The translations under genes were made by a program, and so were the position numbers. The notes under the pieces were generated by a model. That model searched no databases and was not told where the DNA came from. It saw only the letters and a program-made list of their open reading frames with translations. Below are positions 1 through 8,169 of a DNA stretch of 64,000 nucleotides, one piece after another. Each line of letters opens with the position of its first letter. Within the stretch, counting starts at the first letter, position 1. Source of the stretch: Halalkalibacillus halophilus DSM 18494 (GTDB lineage Bacteria; Bacillota; Bacilli; Bacillales; Alkalibacillaceae); assembly GCF_000423105.1 (NCBI RefSeq), contig NZ_KE383978.1, forward strand, positions 124,001-188,000, written 5' to 3'.

Positions 1-759
1 ACGAAGAAGAGTCATCAATTGTTCTTTTTAGTTGGTGAAACTGGATCTGGACGTGGTATGATCGCGCGTTATATTCACTTTCTTAAAGAAGATAATAGAG
101 TTTTATTAGATGTCGATGCGAGTCGATGTGATTTTGATGAGTTAGAGGAATTGTTGCCTGCGCATGCTCAAACCATCTTTTTGCGAAATGTACATTTATT
201 AAAAGAACAACAATACATTCGACTGAGTAGTTTTATAACCGAAGCGATTGAACGTGAGAAAACAGTGATTGTATCAACGAATGAAAGTTTCTTGCACCAT
301 ATGGAGTCTCCAGTTGCAAACCGTGGAGTAGAAATTTTTATCCCACCACTTCGAAATCGGATGGAAGATTTAAAAGGTTTAGTAATGTTTTTCATTGCAT
401 ATTTTCATCAAAATATAGGCACAGACGTCATCAAAGTTCAAGAAGAGGCAGTAGAAGTATTGAAAGCGCACCATTGGGTTGGAAACGTGCGGGAACTCCA
501 ATCCTTTATGCAGACGGTTGTCATGGCGGAGAGGGGTTATGTTTTGAAAGCTACCCACATTCAATCGTATTTAGAGGGAAGATTAAATTCGGAACAAACC
601 CCTCTTTACCAGCTTGATGGGACACTTGAAGATATGGAACTTAAAATCATCCAATCCGTTCTAGAGGAAGAAAATTTTAATCAATCTAAAGCAGCGAAAC
701 GATTAGGGATTAATCGATCTACTTTATGGAGAAAGTTAAAAAATGGTGAAAATTTTTAA
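1..759 (+). CDS. Sigma-54-activator-like regulator, 5' end missing, degenerate AAA+ domain
   Basis: The frame is open from base 1, so the true start lies outside the window. The visible part is a central AAA+ domain followed by a Fis-type helix-turn-helix. A Walker A motif (GETGSGRGM) is present near the start, and the arginine-rich PPLRNRMEDL segment and WVGNVREL motif typical of NtrC-family activators follow. The C-terminus (QSKAAKRLGINRSTLWRKLK) is a clear Fis HTH. Two essential parts are absent: the GAFTGA loop that contacts sigma-54, and the Walker B acidic pair, where the expected LFLDEI reads IFLRNV. Inference: it binds DNA but probably neither hydrolyses ATP normally nor activates sigma-54 promoters, much like TyrR-type derivatives. 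Its N-terminal sensor domain and its target are not visible. Confidence 0.8.
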   Translation, partial: TKKSHQLFFLVGETGSGRGMIARYIHFLKEDNRVLLDVDASRCDFDELEELLPAHAQTIFLRNVHLLKEQQYIRLSSFITEAIEREKTVIVSTNESFLHHMESPVANRGVEIFIPPLRNRMEDLKGLVMFFIAYFHQNIGTDVIKVQEEAVEVLKAHHWVGNVRELQSFMQTVVMAERGYVLKATHIQSYLEGRLNSEQTPLYQLDGTLEDMELKIIQSVLEEENFNQSKAAKRLGINRSTLWRKLKNGENF

Positions 760-883
760 TAAATCAATACATGAAAAAAGGTAATATCGGGTATAGAATA
801 GTTATAAGCTGAGACTAGTTGTGTAATCCTAGGTGTTTATTTACAATATGGGTAACACATATTTCTAGGAGGACGTAACAAAC

Positions 884-1339
884 ATGGCATTTCATAGAGA
901 AGTTATCATCAATGCCTCAGTTGATGAAGTGTTCCGTGTCATTTCAACCTATGAGTTCGCGGAACAAATTAATGGCCCGGTTGTTAAAGTAGATTGGGTT
1001 TCAGATCAGCCGATTCAAGAAGGGTCAGAACTTAAAGAAACCCGTGGAATTAAAGGACAGTTTATTACATCTGTGCTAACTGTAACTGCATTTGAACCAA
1101 ATAAAAAGTTCGCTGTAAAAAGCGAGCAGAACAACCTGTTTCTTCATTATACATATACTTTTTCTGAAGAAGTGGACGGGATTCGTGTTTCCTTCAATGG
1201 TGAAATTACAACAGCAGGTATTAGAAACCGATTATACAAGCCGTTGATTAATCGAATTATTAAAAAGGAAGACGGAGACCACTTAGAGAAAGTAAAAGTA
1301 TATATTGAATCACCTAAAGAAGATTTGAAGGAGGACTAA
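884..1339 (+). CDS. SRPBCC (START/polyketide cyclase-like) family protein
   Basis: A 151-residue soluble protein whose N-terminus (HREVIINASVDEVFRVIS) and alternating strand pattern are typical of the SRPBCC/Bet v1-like ligand-binding fold. An AGGAGG ribosome binding site lies about 12 bases before the ATG. It ends two bases before the TTG of the pterin carbinolamine dehydratase gene, so the two are almost certainly cotranscribed. The ligand is unknown. The upstream spacer contains AGGTGT and GGGTAA elements vaguely like a sigma-B promoter, but this is too weak to call. Confidence 0.8.
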   Translation: MAFHREVIINASVDEVFRVISTYEFAEQINGPVVKVDWVSDQPIQEGSELKETRGIKGQFITSVLTVTAFEPNKKFAVKSEQNNLFLHYTYTFSEEVDGIRVSFNGEITTAGIRNRLYKPLINRIIKKEDGDHLEKVKVYIESPKEDLKED

Positions 1340-1341
1340 TC

Positions 1342-1647
1342 TTGACTACTGTGTCGAAAAATGAAGCCGAAAAAAAATTACAAGATCTTAATGGATGGGA
1401 ACTTGAAGGAGACCATACAATCTCGCGTACCTTTAAGTTCGAACAGTATTTAGAAGGTGTGGATTTTGCTAGTAAAATAGCAAACCATGCAAATGAAAAG
1501 GACCACCATCCTAAAATGGTGATTGACTTTAACAAAGTTACAATCAGCTGGACCACGCATTCCGAAAACGGGTTAACTGATACTGATTTTGAGGGTGCAG
1601 AGTATTGCAACCGTTTATATGATATTAAGCAAGATACATCTAGATAA
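1342..1647 (+). CDS. phhB: Pterin-4a-carbinolamine dehydratase
   Basis: A 101-residue protein with the family signature: HHPKM followed by the W-x-T-H segment (ISWTTHSENGLT) and a conserved aspartate. The family dehydrates 4a-hydroxytetrahydropterin, recycling the pterin cofactor of aromatic amino acid hydroxylases. The start is a TTG preceded by GAAGGAGG, and the gene directly follows the SRPBCC gene. No aromatic amino acid hydroxylase gene is in the window, so the physiological partner is not evident. Length is normal for the family. Confidence 0.9.
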   Translation: MTTVSKNEAEKKLQDLNGWELEGDHTISRTFKFEQYLEGVDFASKIANHANEKDHHPKMVIDFNKVTISWTTHSENGLTDTDFEGAEYCNRLYDIKQDTSR

Positions 1648-1654
1648 GTAAGGA

Positions 1655-1690
1655 GAGACCGTGCGAATGATAAAAAGTTTGCACGGTCTC
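1655..1690 (+). terminator. Intrinsic terminator after phhB
   Basis: A perfect 10-bp stem (GAGACCGTGC / GCACGGTCTC) with a 16-base loop is followed by a short T-rich run. It ends the SRPBCC-phhB transcript. Confidence 0.85.
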
Positions 1691-1764
1691 TTTATATTAG
1701 TTAGACCTCTAAAACGCATAAAATGTTAATATGAAATGAATACATTGTGATTGGAGTGATCATT

Positions 1765-2043
1765 ATGGCTGAAAAAATTTGTGAAAAAGGACATACCTTC
1801 TATAAAAGCAGTGATTGTCCAACTTGCCCGACCTGTGAACAAGAGAAAGCTCCAAGTAGTGGATTTCTATCCAAACTAAGTTCCCCAGCAAGAAATGCAT
1901 TGTTGCATGAAGGAATCGATACATTGGAGAAACTATCCACGTTCACAGAAAAAGAAATTTTGAAAATACATGGAATTGGCCCTGCCTCCTTACCAACTAT
2001 GAGGGATTCATTAAAGGAAGAAGGGCTATCTTTTCAAACATAA
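1765..2043 (+). CDS. Small protein with Cys cluster and RNA polymerase alpha-CTD-like domain
   Basis: A 92-residue protein when started at the ATG at 1765, which has GGAG eight bases upstream; an upstream in-frame GTG at 1747 lacks one. The first 25 residues hold Cys6, His10 and a DCPTCPTCE cluster that looks metal-binding. The rest (LSSPARNALLHEGIDTLEKL, then EKEILKIHGIGPASLPTM) is the helix-hairpin-helix fold of the RNA polymerase alpha C-terminal domain. Such short proteins occur in Bacillaceae without a firm function. Inference: a DNA- or RNA polymerase-associated regulator. Confidence 0.75.
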   Translation: MAEKICEKGHTFYKSSDCPTCPTCEQEKAPSSGFLSKLSSPARNALLHEGIDTLEKLSTFTEKEILKIHGIGPASLPTMRDSLKEEGLSFQT

Positions 2044-2080
2044 ATTCCCTCGGTTGAAAAGTCGCACAGAAAATTCTCCT

Positions 2081-3433
2081 TTACAGCAGTAAATACCCAA
2101 TCGTGATTCCAATCGATCCAAATAAAAGGGCATAGCCGATATTCCAACCTGTTAAACGGTAAGGATTTCGTTTTAAATATTGGTTTAACATCGTGATTGG
2201 GACATTAAATGTTCCTGTCATATCATTGGACACAACAGCAATAATCATAACAACAGATATACTTAATGGATTGATCGTGTCTAGGAATGGTGTCACGAAC
2301 AGCCCTTGTAAACTTAATGTCACAAGTGGGTGGAATCCAACAAACGCAAGTACCATCGAGCTGAGTTGAATGAAGATGAATAGATATAGGGGTTGTGTTT
2401 CCATCCAAGCTAGCTGGGAGATGAATGGTTCAAATAACCCCGTTTCACCTACCACTTCGTTAAAAAATCCAACCGGTAGAAGTAGCATCATGAAATTTTG
2501 CATTGTCCAGACTTGCTCATGCCACACCTTCTGATTGTATCGGATAAAGGTACGCAATTTTTGAGTAAGCCATGCCCATAAAAAGGTGTATGGCATAATG
2601 ACTAAAATAATCGCGTCAAAAAATTCTATTCCAAGTGTGACGTGTGTCAATGTTGCAAAGGCGATGAATCCTGCTAAGAATCCCACTAGTGATAATAGTT
2701 TCCAATAGGTTTCACGAGAGAGCTTTTCTTTCCCTGCAACAACTTGGTCAATGGTGTACTTACGAAACTTCAAATAACCAAGCGACATATCAATTGCTAG
2801 CATGGTTAAAGAGAATCCGAGTAGGATCGGGAGCAGGTGCAAGTAATAAGATCCTGTGATTGCGACTACTAAGGCAATATACACTTCAATCGGACTCCAA
2901 ACATTTGCTGCTGCAAACGGTCTTAAGATCGAACGCGTTGCAAATTGTTGCGTCAGGGAGTCTTGAAAACGCGATGTTTTGTCTTTTACAAATTGATAAA
3001 CTAACGGAATGGTAGATAGAAAAATAAATAGAGTTAGGATATAACTCGTAAAATATGACTTCGTATAAAATTTCCCAAGATGTTGCGTGTTCGTTTGTAA
3101 AACTTGATAAAGGGCCTCATCAAACTTTCCCACAATCATTAAATGATTAATAAAAGGAATTAAGTAAAGAAGTGATAGTAACAGCCCCATCGAGGTATAA
3201 AATAATATAAGATCTGAAATCGGCAAGTTGTACCAAATAAAAATTGCGCCGGCTACTAGTGTGAAAACCAATCCGATCAGTTGATATGTTTTATTCGCTC
3301 CTTTAACGGAAACAAGAAAAGCGAGTATTCCAATTATACCTTGTAAGTACAAGAGAACTTGGGAATCTATGAATAGATGTATAATATAAAGTGCAACAAA
3401 ACTTGAATATAAATGAAATTGTATACGGTTCAA
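2081..3433 (-). CDS. Polytopic membrane protein of unknown function
   Basis: A 450-residue, very hydrophobic protein with about 11-12 predicted membrane spans and a hydrophilic stretch around residues 100-125 and 150-180. The start is a TTG with AAGGTG upstream. The C-terminal part (GFHPLVTLSLQGLF, then NDMTGTFNVPITMLNQY) resembles the paired-helix layout of ion-transporter superfamily permeases such as ArsB/CitM/DctM-like carriers, but I cannot assign a family or a substrate. It faces the thioredoxin-like gene divergently and is otherwise isolated. Confidence 0.75.
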   Translation of the reverse strand: MNRIQFHLYSSFVALYIIHLFIDSQVLLYLQGIIGILAFLVSVKGANKTYQLIGLVFTLVAGAIFIWYNLPISDLILFYTSMGLLLSLLYLIPFINHLMIVGKFDEALYQVLQTNTQHLGKFYTKSYFTSYILTLFIFLSTIPLVYQFVKDKTSRFQDSLTQQFATRSILRPFAAANVWSPIEVYIALVVAITGSYYLHLLPILLGFSLTMLAIDMSLGYLKFRKYTIDQVVAGKEKLSRETYWKLLSLVGFLAGFIAFATLTHVTLGIEFFDAIILVIMPYTFLWAWLTQKLRTFIRYNQKVWHEQVWTMQNFMMLLLPVGFFNEVVGETGLFEPFISQLAWMETQPLYLFIFIQLSSMVLAFVGFHPLVTLSLQGLFVTPFLDTINPLSISVVMIIAVVSNDMTGTFNVPITMLNQYLKRNPYRLTGWNIGYALLFGSIGITIGYLLL

Positions 3434-3505
3434 CGTAGCACCTTCTTTCTATGAAGCAAGTATAGTATAACAAATGAATTTCAAATTGAAATCGAGGTGA
3501 AAGGA

Positions 3506-3841
3506 ATGGCTTTTGCTAAACTGGATGATCTAGAAGCAATAGATGAAATAATCAAAGCGCACAAGTTTGTCTTTCTTTACATTTGGAGAGATGGATGCAG
3601 TGTGTGCCATGGTCTCTATCCGCAAATTGAAGCAGTTATGAAAAAGTATCCTCAGATCGAAACGGCTCATATTAACGTCGCAGAAGTCCCTGAAGTAGCG
3701 GGCAGGTTCGAGGTATTTACAGTTCCTGTTTTATTGTTATTTGTGGATGGGAAAGAGTATTTGCGAGAGGCTAGAATTGTACAGGTGGATCTGTTTGAAG
3801 AGAGAGTTAGAAAGTTAGTCGATAATTATGTTGATCAGTAG
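3506..3841 (+). CDS. Thioredoxin family protein
   Basis: A 111-residue thioredoxin fold. The active site is WRDGCSVCHG, a CxxC with an unusual SV pair in place of GP. The cis-proline segment FTVPVLLLF comes about 50 residues later. The ATG at 3506 is chosen because GAGGTGA lies five bases upstream; an in-frame GTG at 3497 overlaps that site. No signal peptide is seen, so it is probably a cytoplasmic thiol-disulfide oxidoreductase. Its partner is unknown. Confidence 0.85.
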   Translation: MAFAKLDDLEAIDEIIKAHKFVFLYIWRDGCSVCHGLYPQIEAVMKKYPQIETAHINVAEVPEVAGRFEVFTVPVLLLFVDGKEYLREARIVQVDLFEERVRKLVDNYVDQ

Positions 3842-3966
3842 ATAAGTCATTTTGTATGAAAGAGGATGCTACAACCTTTCACGAAAACGTCAATCGACTA
3901 TAATAACAGTTCATTCCATATATGCTACGATGGAAGTAATATTTAGTCGTTTTTGGAGGGGTAAGG

Positions 3967-4350
3967 ATGAATACTTATAGTAAACTATTACTAAGATTTT
4001 CCGCTTTATTTGCTTTAGTTGGGGCATACTTAGGCTCGCATATGGCAGGTGCGGGTAGTCCGGCTTTTCAAACGGTACACGCACATATTCTGTTGGTAGG
4101 TTGGTTAACATTATTCGCTTGGTCGATTTTTTATAAAGTGTATCAACCTGAAGTTGGATTACTAGTGAAGTTGCATGTGTGGACAGGAATTATTGGAGCA
4201 TTCGGCTTAACACTTGGAATGTGGTTGTATTATTTACGTCCAATTGGTTTACCCGACCCGTTTGTGACCGTGTTTTTCATCGTTGGCGGAACGATTGCAC
4301 TCATTGCCTTCTTCCTATTTGTGCTTGTCGTGTTTCGAAAAGTTGATTAA
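3967..4350 (+). CDS. Four-helix membrane protein resembling the start of heme-copper oxidase subunit I
   Basis: A 127-residue protein with four hydrophobic helices. Helix 2 contains the histidine motif VHAHILLVGW, which resembles the heme-ligand helix of cytochrome oxidase subunit I / NorB-type proteins. It is far too short to be an oxidase subunit and no other oxidase gene is nearby. It has a GGAGGGG ribosome binding site and ends in its own terminator, so it is monocistronic. Related short proteins in Bacillaceae are often labelled cytochrome-c oxidase by similarity. Possible heme binding is inference. Confidence 0.7.
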   Translation: MNTYSKLLLRFSALFALVGAYLGSHMAGAGSPAFQTVHAHILLVGWLTLFAWSIFYKVYQPEVGLLVKLHVWTGIIGAFGLTLGMWLYYLRPIGLPDPFVTVFFIVGGTIALIAFFLFVLVVFRKVD

Positions 4351-4357
4351 TAAATAG

Positions 4358-4393
4358 AACTACAACTGGAAAGAGCGTTTTCCAGTTGTAGTT
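4358..4393 (+). terminator. Intrinsic terminator
   Basis: A 13-bp perfect stem (AACTACAACTGGA / TCCAGTTGTAGTT) runs into seven Ts. It closes the transcript of the four-helix membrane protein. Confidence 0.9.
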
Positions 4394-4410
4394 TTTTTAT
4401 GGAGTTGCGC

Positions 4411-4552
4411 ATTCGGGCGGAGGGGGATACTATTCGGGTACAAAAACTTGTATGCCGGCATAAGGGAGGTAGATTCGGGTGAAATAACTTGTATGCCGGC
4501 AACAAAAAGGGTATGCCGGCATCCAGCGTCTTTTGCCGGCATCAGGTGTGCT
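4411..4552. repeat. Degenerate tandem array, 20-21 bp period, about 7 units (family a)
   Basis: Between two convergent genes, units beginning ATTCGGG (at 4411, 4432 and 4473) and units beginning ATGCCGGCA (4452, 4493, 4513, 4533) follow one another at 20 or 21 bases. The palindrome TGCCGGCA occurs four times and is much more GC-rich than the surroundings. The unit tails diverge. No open reading frame of interest covers it. Confidence 0.8.
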
Positions 4553-4559
4553 AACTAGA

Positions 4560-5399
4560 TTACATTCTTTCGCCTACTAATACTTCCAGCTCCAGTGTGA
4601 CGGGACTTCTGTATTCTAGTTGTTCTACTGAATGATTTGCTGTTAAAGGAGTCATTTGTACTAAGTGTTTAAAATTTTCCTCTGAAACATGTTCACTAGT
4701 TTCTATTTTAATGCGGTCTTTTAAATGAAAGTATTTTTTGAAGTGTGTTACTACTTGTTGATTCGTATATTCTTCCTTATCCGTTCCTTCATATAATTGA
4801 TCGCGCAGTTCTTTTAAATAATTCGCTCCTGGAACTACTTTCACAAACAGGCCATCTTCTGTTAGCACATTTAGAAATGATTGATAGTTAGATGGTGATA
4901 AAATATTTAAGATCACATCAAAGCTATTGTTTTGAAATGGAAGGTTGGCTAAGTCAGAAACGATCCAAATAGGTTCTGCGTAACCACTTGCAGCTACTTG
5001 AATCCCTTCTTTTGCTAGGTCCACTCCGACTGTGTGATCTTGGAATTTTCTCTTTTCAGCTAATTGATATAAATGTGACCCCTCACCAGTTCCAGCATCT
5101 AAAATTCGAATGGATGGAGAGGGTAAAGCTTCAACTAATTTATCAATTAATTCTTGATAAAATCCGGTTTGGCATAGCTGCTGTCTTGCTTGGAATAATT
5201 CCTTACTGTAATTGCTTTTTTTTGCTTGGGGAGCCAGGTTCAAGTATCCTTGTTTAGCCAAATCAAACCGGTGATTATTGCTACAGGTTAATTGGTGATC
5301 GTCCATGGTCATAGGGGAATTACATATAACACATTTGAACAAGTGTATATTTTGAGAGATTTTTTGTTTGGCTTGTTCTTTTTTGCTGATCATGCTCAT
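4560..5399 (-). CDS. rlmA: 23S rRNA (guanine-N1)-methyltransferase RlmA-type
   Basis: A 279-residue protein with an N-terminal zinc knuckle (FKCVICNSPM, then LTCSNNHRFD), a following QGYLNL motif and a Rossmann SAM-binding domain with DAGTGEGSHLYQLAE. This layout matches the RlmA/YxjB family, which methylates a guanine in 23S rRNA hairpin 35. The ATG at 5399 is preferred because CGGAG lies eight bases upstream; the in-frame GTG at 5408 sits inside that site. It is monocistronic and divergent from the ABC importer genes. Confidence 0.85.
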   Translation of the reverse strand: MSMISKKEQAKQKISQNIHLFKCVICNSPMTMDDHQLTCSNNHRFDLAKQGYLNLAPQAKKSNYSKELFQARQQLCQTGFYQELIDKLVEALPSPSIRILDAGTGEGSHLYQLAEKRKFQDHTVGVDLAKEGIQVAASGYAEPIWIVSDLANLPFQNNSFDVILNILSPSNYQSFLNVLTEDGLFVKVVPGANYLKELRDQLYEGTDKEEYTNQQVVTHFKKYFHLKDRIKIETSEHVSEENFKHLVQMTPLTANHSVEQLEYRSPVTLELEVLVGERM

Positions 5400-5558
5400 T
5401 ATGGTCACTCCGTATCATATAATCTATCTTCAGCATACGGGTTCTTGCTTGCCATGTCACCTAAGAAATCGTTTCGATCAAGCAGAAAAGGGGTATATAG
5501 GAAAAGTCTAGGGTTTTTTGTGCTTTTTGTGTACAATAATAAAAAAGTAGGAAGGGGA

Positions 5559-6533
5559 GTGATTAGGATTATAGAGGTGAAAGATTTGTGGAAACGTTTC
5601 CAAGATGGAACGGAAGCTATAAAAGGTGTTTCTGTGAAATTTGAAACGAATAAGCTTACTTGTATCATCGGACCGAGTGGTTGCGGAAAAACTACATTGC
5701 TAAAACATTTAAATCAGCTAGAGGCACCTACTTCTGGTGATATTTTAATAGATAATGAATCAATTTTTTCACAAGATGAAGTTGCGCTTCGCAGGAAAAT
5801 TGGATATGTCATTCAAAAGATTGGCTTATTTCCGCATATGACGATTGCTGATAATATTTCGATCGTACCTAAACTTCTTAAGTGGGAAAAGCGTACATAT
5901 CAAAAACGGGTAGACGAAATGTTGGAATTAGTCAGCCTGGAGCCAGATATTTATGCTAATAGGTATCCGCTAGAGCTAAGTGGCGGGCAACAACAGCGAG
6001 TTGGAGTAGCCAGAGCGCTAGCAGCGGACCCAAACATCATTTTAATGGATGAACCTTTCAGTGCACTTGATCCCATCAGTAGGGAGCAGTTACAAGAGCA
6101 TTTACAAGAAATTCAAAAGAGATTAAAGAAGACCATTGTATTTGTAACGCATGATATGGATGAAGCGCTGAAAATCGCTGATAAAATTGTGTTGATGAAA
6201 GACGGAGAAGTGGAACAAATTGGTACTCCTGATGAAATTGTAAATCATCCAGCAAATGATTTTGTACGTTCTTTCATTGGAACGGAAAGAATGCAACGTT
6301 TCCAAAAAACATCGAAACGTGATGTTGGTAGTTTACGTCAATGGTATGTATCAGAAATAGATGTACCAGCCCAACCAGTTGAAGCCGACTATTCAGTTGC
6401 AGAAGCGGTAGAATTGATGGTGCAACAAGATGTTCTTGCTATAGAAATCAAAGAAGGCGAGCAAATTTTAGGGTATTTAACGAAGGATCGTATTTTAGAG
6501 GCGCTAGTCTTAGAAAGAGGTGACGCTTCTTAA
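5559..6533 (+). CDS. Quaternary-amine (QAT) ABC importer, ATP-binding subunit, OpuC/OpuB-like
   Basis: A 324-residue ABC ATPase with Walker A GPSGCGKTT, signature [10 protein letters not shown], Walker B IILMDEP and H-loop VTHD. The GYVIQKIGLFPHMT segment is characteristic of OpuCA/OpuBA, the ATPases importing betaine, carnitine or choline. The GTG at 5559 is chosen: it follows an AGGAAGGGG site and gives the family N-terminus; the open frame extends upstream to 5292 without family similarity. After the ATPase domain only about 60 residues remain, enough for one CBS domain instead of the usual two. Its stop overlaps the next start by one base (TAATG). Confidence 0.9.
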   Translation: MIRIIEVKDLWKRFQDGTEAIKGVSVKFETNKLTCIIGPSGCGKTTLLKHLNQLEAPTSGDILIDNESIFSQDEVALRRKIGYVIQKIGLFPHMTIADNISIVPKLLKWEKRTYQKRVDEMLELVSLEPDIYANRYPLELSGGQQQRVGVARALAADPNIILMDEPFSALDPISREQLQEHLQEIQKRLKKTIVFVTHDMDEALKIADKIVLMKDGEVEQIGTPDEIVNHPANDFVRSFIGTERMQRFQKTSKRDVGSLRQWYVSEIDVPAQPVEADYSVAEAVELMVQQDVLAIEIKEGEQILGYLTKDRILEALVLERGDAS

Positions 6534-7186
6534 TGGAATTCTTCTCTAATTTTTACGACATTGTAGTTAGTAGATGGGATTTAATTGAAAGTGCATTTAT
6601 CGAGCATATGTATTTATCATTTGTTTCGATCGCGATTGCTATTTTAATATCTTTACCTTTAGGAATGTGGATTGCAAAAACAAAGCGATTTGCTGAACCA
6701 GTCATTGGTGTAACGGCAGTCTTACAAACGATTCCGAGTTTAGCCTTTTTCGGTTTTTTAGTACCGATTGTCGGCATAGGTACGAATACAGCGTTAATTG
6801 CCTTAATTATTTACGCCTTACTGCCAATCGTGCGTAATGTTTATACAGGAATTATTCGAGTGGATTCATCCATGATTGAAGCTGCAACAGGAATGGGGCT
6901 GACGAAGTGGCAAAGGTTACGTCAAATTGAATTTCCGTTAGCTTTTCCATTTATCATGGCAGGTGTGCGTACAGCTACCGTATTAACTATCGGTGTAGCA
7001 ACACTAGCTACTTTTGTTGGTGCAGGTGGATTAGGGGATGTCATTTACCGTGGTCTGCAGTCAAATAATCAATACTTAGTGTTAGCTGGTGCAGTACCCG
7101 TTGCCTTGTTAGCTATAGGCTTTGACTTCGCACTTAAGTGGTTAGAAAATCGTGCAACACCAAAAGGAATGCAATTAAAGGATTAA
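6533..7186 (+). CDS. QAT ABC importer, permease subunit
   Basis: A 217-residue permease with about six spans. It carries the binding-protein-dependent transport motif (EAATGMGLTKWQRLRQIEFP) and the TVLTIGVATLATFVGAGGLG segment typical of OpuCB/OpuBB. It overlaps the ATPase gene by one base. It is the only permease gene in the cluster, so it would act as a homodimer, whereas OpuC uses two different permeases. Confidence 0.9.
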   Translation: MEFFSNFYDIVVSRWDLIESAFIEHMYLSFVSIAIAILISLPLGMWIAKTKRFAEPVIGVTAVLQTIPSLAFFGFLVPIVGIGTNTALIALIIYALLPIVRNVYTGIIRVDSSMIEAATGMGLTKWQRLRQIEFPLAFPFIMAGVRTATVLTIGVATLATFVGAGGLGDVIYRGLQSNNQYLVLAGAVPVALLAIGFDFALKWLENRATPKGMQLKD

Positions 7187-7205
7187 GTATAGGAGGATTT
7201 TTTAG

Positions 7206-8117
7206 ATGAAAAAATTATTATTAATAGGAATTATTGCTTTAATGACAGTTGTAGTAGCGGCTTGTGGAAGCGATGAAGAAGGTGGATCTGATCGTTCCTT
7301 AATTGTAAGTGGGAAAAATTGGACAGAACAATATATCCTTACTTATATTATCGGGGAATATATTCAAGAGAACTCCGATTATGATGTTCAGTATGAAGAG
7401 GGCTTAGGAGAAGTTGCTATCTTAACTCCAGCACTTGAAGATGGTGAAATCGACCTTTACGTGGAGTATACAGGTACAGGACTGGAAGCCGTTCTTGGTG
7501 AAGTGGTAGAAGAAGGAGAGTCTGCTGACAGTGTGTATGAACGTGTAAAGGAAGGGTATGAAGAAGAGTATAATGTGACTTGGTTAGAGCCTTTAGGTTT
7601 TGAAAACACGTATACACTAGCTTTTGCGGAGGATGCTGAATTTGAAGCCTCCACAGCAAGTGAATTAGTAGAACTTTCACAAGAAAGAGATATGATTTTC
7701 GGTGCACCGCATGCTTTTTATGAACGTGAAGGAGATGGGTACGACGCAATGGTTGAAACCTATCCTTTTGAATTCACAGAAACTCCAGGATTAGATGCAA
7801 ATCTGATGTATGATGCTGTTCGCACAGGAGAAGTTGATTTAATTCCAGCATTTACTACAGATGGTCGGATTGAACGTTTTAACCTACAAACAACAGAAGA
7901 TGACCAAGGATTCTTCCCTCAGTATGATGCTGTTCCAATCGTACGAATGGACACGTTAGAAGATTTTCCAGAACTTGAGGATTTGTTAAATGAACTTGCT
8001 GGCACAATGGATGAAGAAGTGATGCAAGATTTAAATGCGAGAGTAGATATTGATGAAGAGCGATATGAAGACGTTGCTCGAGACTTTTTAATCGAACATG
8101 ACTTAATAGAGGAATAA
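7206..8117 (+). CDS. QAT ABC importer, substrate-binding lipoprotein
   Basis: A 303-residue lipoprotein. The signal peptide ends in the lipobox VAACGS, so Cys21 would be lipidated. The mature part begins with a GKNWTEQYIL segment and contains DLYVEYTGTGLEAVLG, a hallmark of the OpuAC/OpuCC/ProX-type type II fold. The protein is strongly acidic, as expected for an extracellular protein of a salt-adapted organism. It follows the permease by 19 bases with an AGGAGG site and ends the operon. The substrate is probably a quaternary amine osmolyte; the exact one cannot be told. Confidence 0.9.
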   Translation: MKKLLLIGIIALMTVVVAACGSDEEGGSDRSLIVSGKNWTEQYILTYIIGEYIQENSDYDVQYEEGLGEVAILTPALEDGEIDLYVEYTGTGLEAVLGEVVEEGESADSVYERVKEGYEEEYNVTWLEPLGFENTYTLAFAEDAEFEASTASELVELSQERDMIFGAPHAFYEREGDGYDAMVETYPFEFTETPGLDANLMYDAVRTGEVDLIPAFTTDGRIERFNLQTTEDDQGFFPQYDAVPIVRMDTLEDFPELEDLLNELAGTMDEEVMQDLNARVDIDEERYEDVARDFLIEHDLIEE

Positions 8118-8120
8118 ACA

Positions 8121-8157
8121 AAAAGGCTAGGCTACGGATTAAGTAGCCTAGCCTTTT
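8121..8157. terminator. Bidirectional intrinsic terminator
   Basis: A 15-bp perfect stem (AAAAGGCTAGGCTAC / GTAGCCTAGCCTTTT) is flanked by A and T runs. It serves both the importer operon and the convergent HAD gene. Confidence 0.9.
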
Positions 8158-8169
8158 TATAGAAAAACC

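Noticed and set aside
760..883. Sigma-B promoter before the SRPBCC gene
   Set aside because: A GGGTAA element is present, but the spacing to the GTTT-like element is only about 9-11 bases, too short.
5292..5558. An 89-residue N-terminal extension of the QAT importer ATPase
   Set aside because: It overlaps the divergent rlmA gene, shows no family similarity, and a good start with a ribosome binding site exists at 5559.
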